A program made the position numbers and the translations under genes. A stretch of DNA of 8,232 nucleotides from the NCBI GenBank assembly GCA_903904545.1, contig CAIVDB010000047.1, forward strand, positions 1-8,232, in the 5' to 3' direction. Under the pieces are notes generated by a model. It was not told where the DNA came from and searched no databases. It worked only from the letters and a program-made list of their open reading frames with translations. This document shows, piece by piece, positions 7,648-8,232 of the stretch (its first letter is position 1; every line of letters starts with the position of its first letter). The DNA is from an uncultured bacterium. GTDB taxonomy: Bacteria; Patescibacteria; JAEDAM01; Absconditabacterales; Absconditicoccaceae.

Positions 7648-8199
7648 ATGAAGATTGTAACATCCGACATCAAGAAGGGGACTGTTTTGGAAATTGATGG
7701 ACAACTATTCAAAGTTATCGATTTTGCTTTTATGCAAATGCAACAAAGACAAGGTTCTTTCACTTACAAACTTAGAAATCTTATTACAGGAGGAGTCCAG
7801 AATGTAACGTATAAGTCAGGTACTCTTTTGGAACAAGCAGATATTATGACCAAAAATGCTGTATTTCTCTATGCTGCAGGTGACAACTATACCTTCATGG
7901 AAAATGATACTGGGGAAATGTATGAACTCAGTAAGGATACCATAGAAGATGTTGTAAATTATCTCAAAGAGAATATGGATTGTTATGTTACGATCTACAA
8001 AGAAAACGTGATAGGAGTCATTATTCCTCCTACGGTAACCTACGTTATAGCTTCTACGGTTCCTGGAGTCAAGGGAGATAGAGCACAAGCAGGAAAGAAG
8101 CCTGCTACTTTGGAGACAGGACTCGAAGTTATGATTCCTTTGCATAAGAATGAGGGAGATACCATCCTTATCAATACTACTACTGGTGAAATTGCATAA
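7648..8199 (+). CDS. efp: Elongation factor P with atypical tip loop
   Basis: EF-P binds between the P and E sites of the ribosome and relieves stalling at consecutive prolines. The protein is 183 residues, typical for the family. Domain I starts MKIVTSDIKKGTVLEIDGQLFKV. The middle OB domain follows, then domain III with the C-terminal signature IASTVPGVKGDRAQAGKKPA and TLETGLEVMIPL, a very good match. The tip loop that in most EF-Ps reads Lys-Pro-Gly-Lys-Gly is MQMQQRQG (29-36) here; Arg34 is the likeliest equivalent of the modified Lys (Lys34 in E. coli, Lys32 in B. subtilis). ATG 7648 is the family start; the frame is open upstream only through the repeat array. There is no Shine-Dalgarno. 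It contains no UGA: all 15 glycines use GGN codons. It stops at TAA. The remaining 33 bases of the window hold no recognisable feature. Confidence 0.96.
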   Translation: MKIVTSDIKKGTVLEIDGQLFKVIDFAFMQMQQRQGSFTYKLRNLITGGVQNVTYKSGTLLEQADIMTKNAVFLYAAGDNYTFMENDTGEMYELSKDTIEDVVNYLKENMDCYVTIYKENVIGVIIPPTVTYVIASTVPGVKGDRAQAGKKPATLETGLEVMIPLHKNEGDTILINTTTGEIA

Positions 8200-8232
8200 G
8201 AAAATAGTCTGAATAAATTCACGTTAATCTGA

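Overview
The window comes from an AT-rich bacterium that reads UGA as glycine instead of stop (genetic code 25). Under the standard code four of the five genes fall into fragments. With UGA = Gly they close into full-length proteins, and UGA falls on glycines of well-known motifs: the Gly-Gly-Ser-Asp-Gln-Trp motif of tyrosyl-tRNA synthetase and two positions at the Nudix box. This code is known from the Candidate Phyla Radiation lineages Gracilibacteria (BD1-5/GN02) and Absconditabacteria (SR1). Nothing here separates the two, and the matching UCA-anticodon tRNA-Gly is not in the window.

Layout, left to right. Positions 1-276 hold no intact gene. A minus-strand fragment (1-159) resembles the RuvC-I region of a TnpB-type transposase-associated nuclease. 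It is followed by short tandem repeats and a GC-rich palindrome. Five plus-strand genes follow: tyrS (277-1566), an MTH1/MutT-like Nudix hydrolase (1594-2037), secD (2161-3852), a 1196-residue polytopic membrane protein that may be a GT-C-type glycosyltransferase (3960-7550), and efp (7648-8199). The last 33 bases hold nothing recognisable.

The genes form no single pathway. tyrS and efp serve translation, the Nudix enzyme probably cleans oxidised nucleotides, SecD assists protein export, and the large membrane protein probably works on envelope glycans. The tyrS-Nudix gap is only 27 bases, so those two may be co-transcribed. The secD/membrane-protein and membrane-protein/efp gaps, and the region before tyrS, each contain a 7-base tandem repeat of a different sequence. 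A TATTTTA box lies 17-24 bases before three of the starts. None of the five starts has a clear Shine-Dalgarno sequence.

Points of most interest: the recoded UGA and its uneven use (none in efp, about one in five glycines in the membrane protein); an EF-P tip loop lacking the usual Pro-Gly-Lys-Gly; a TyrRS whose HIGH motif reads Gln-Leu-Gly-Asn; the unassigned giant membrane protein; and the recurrent heptamer repeats.
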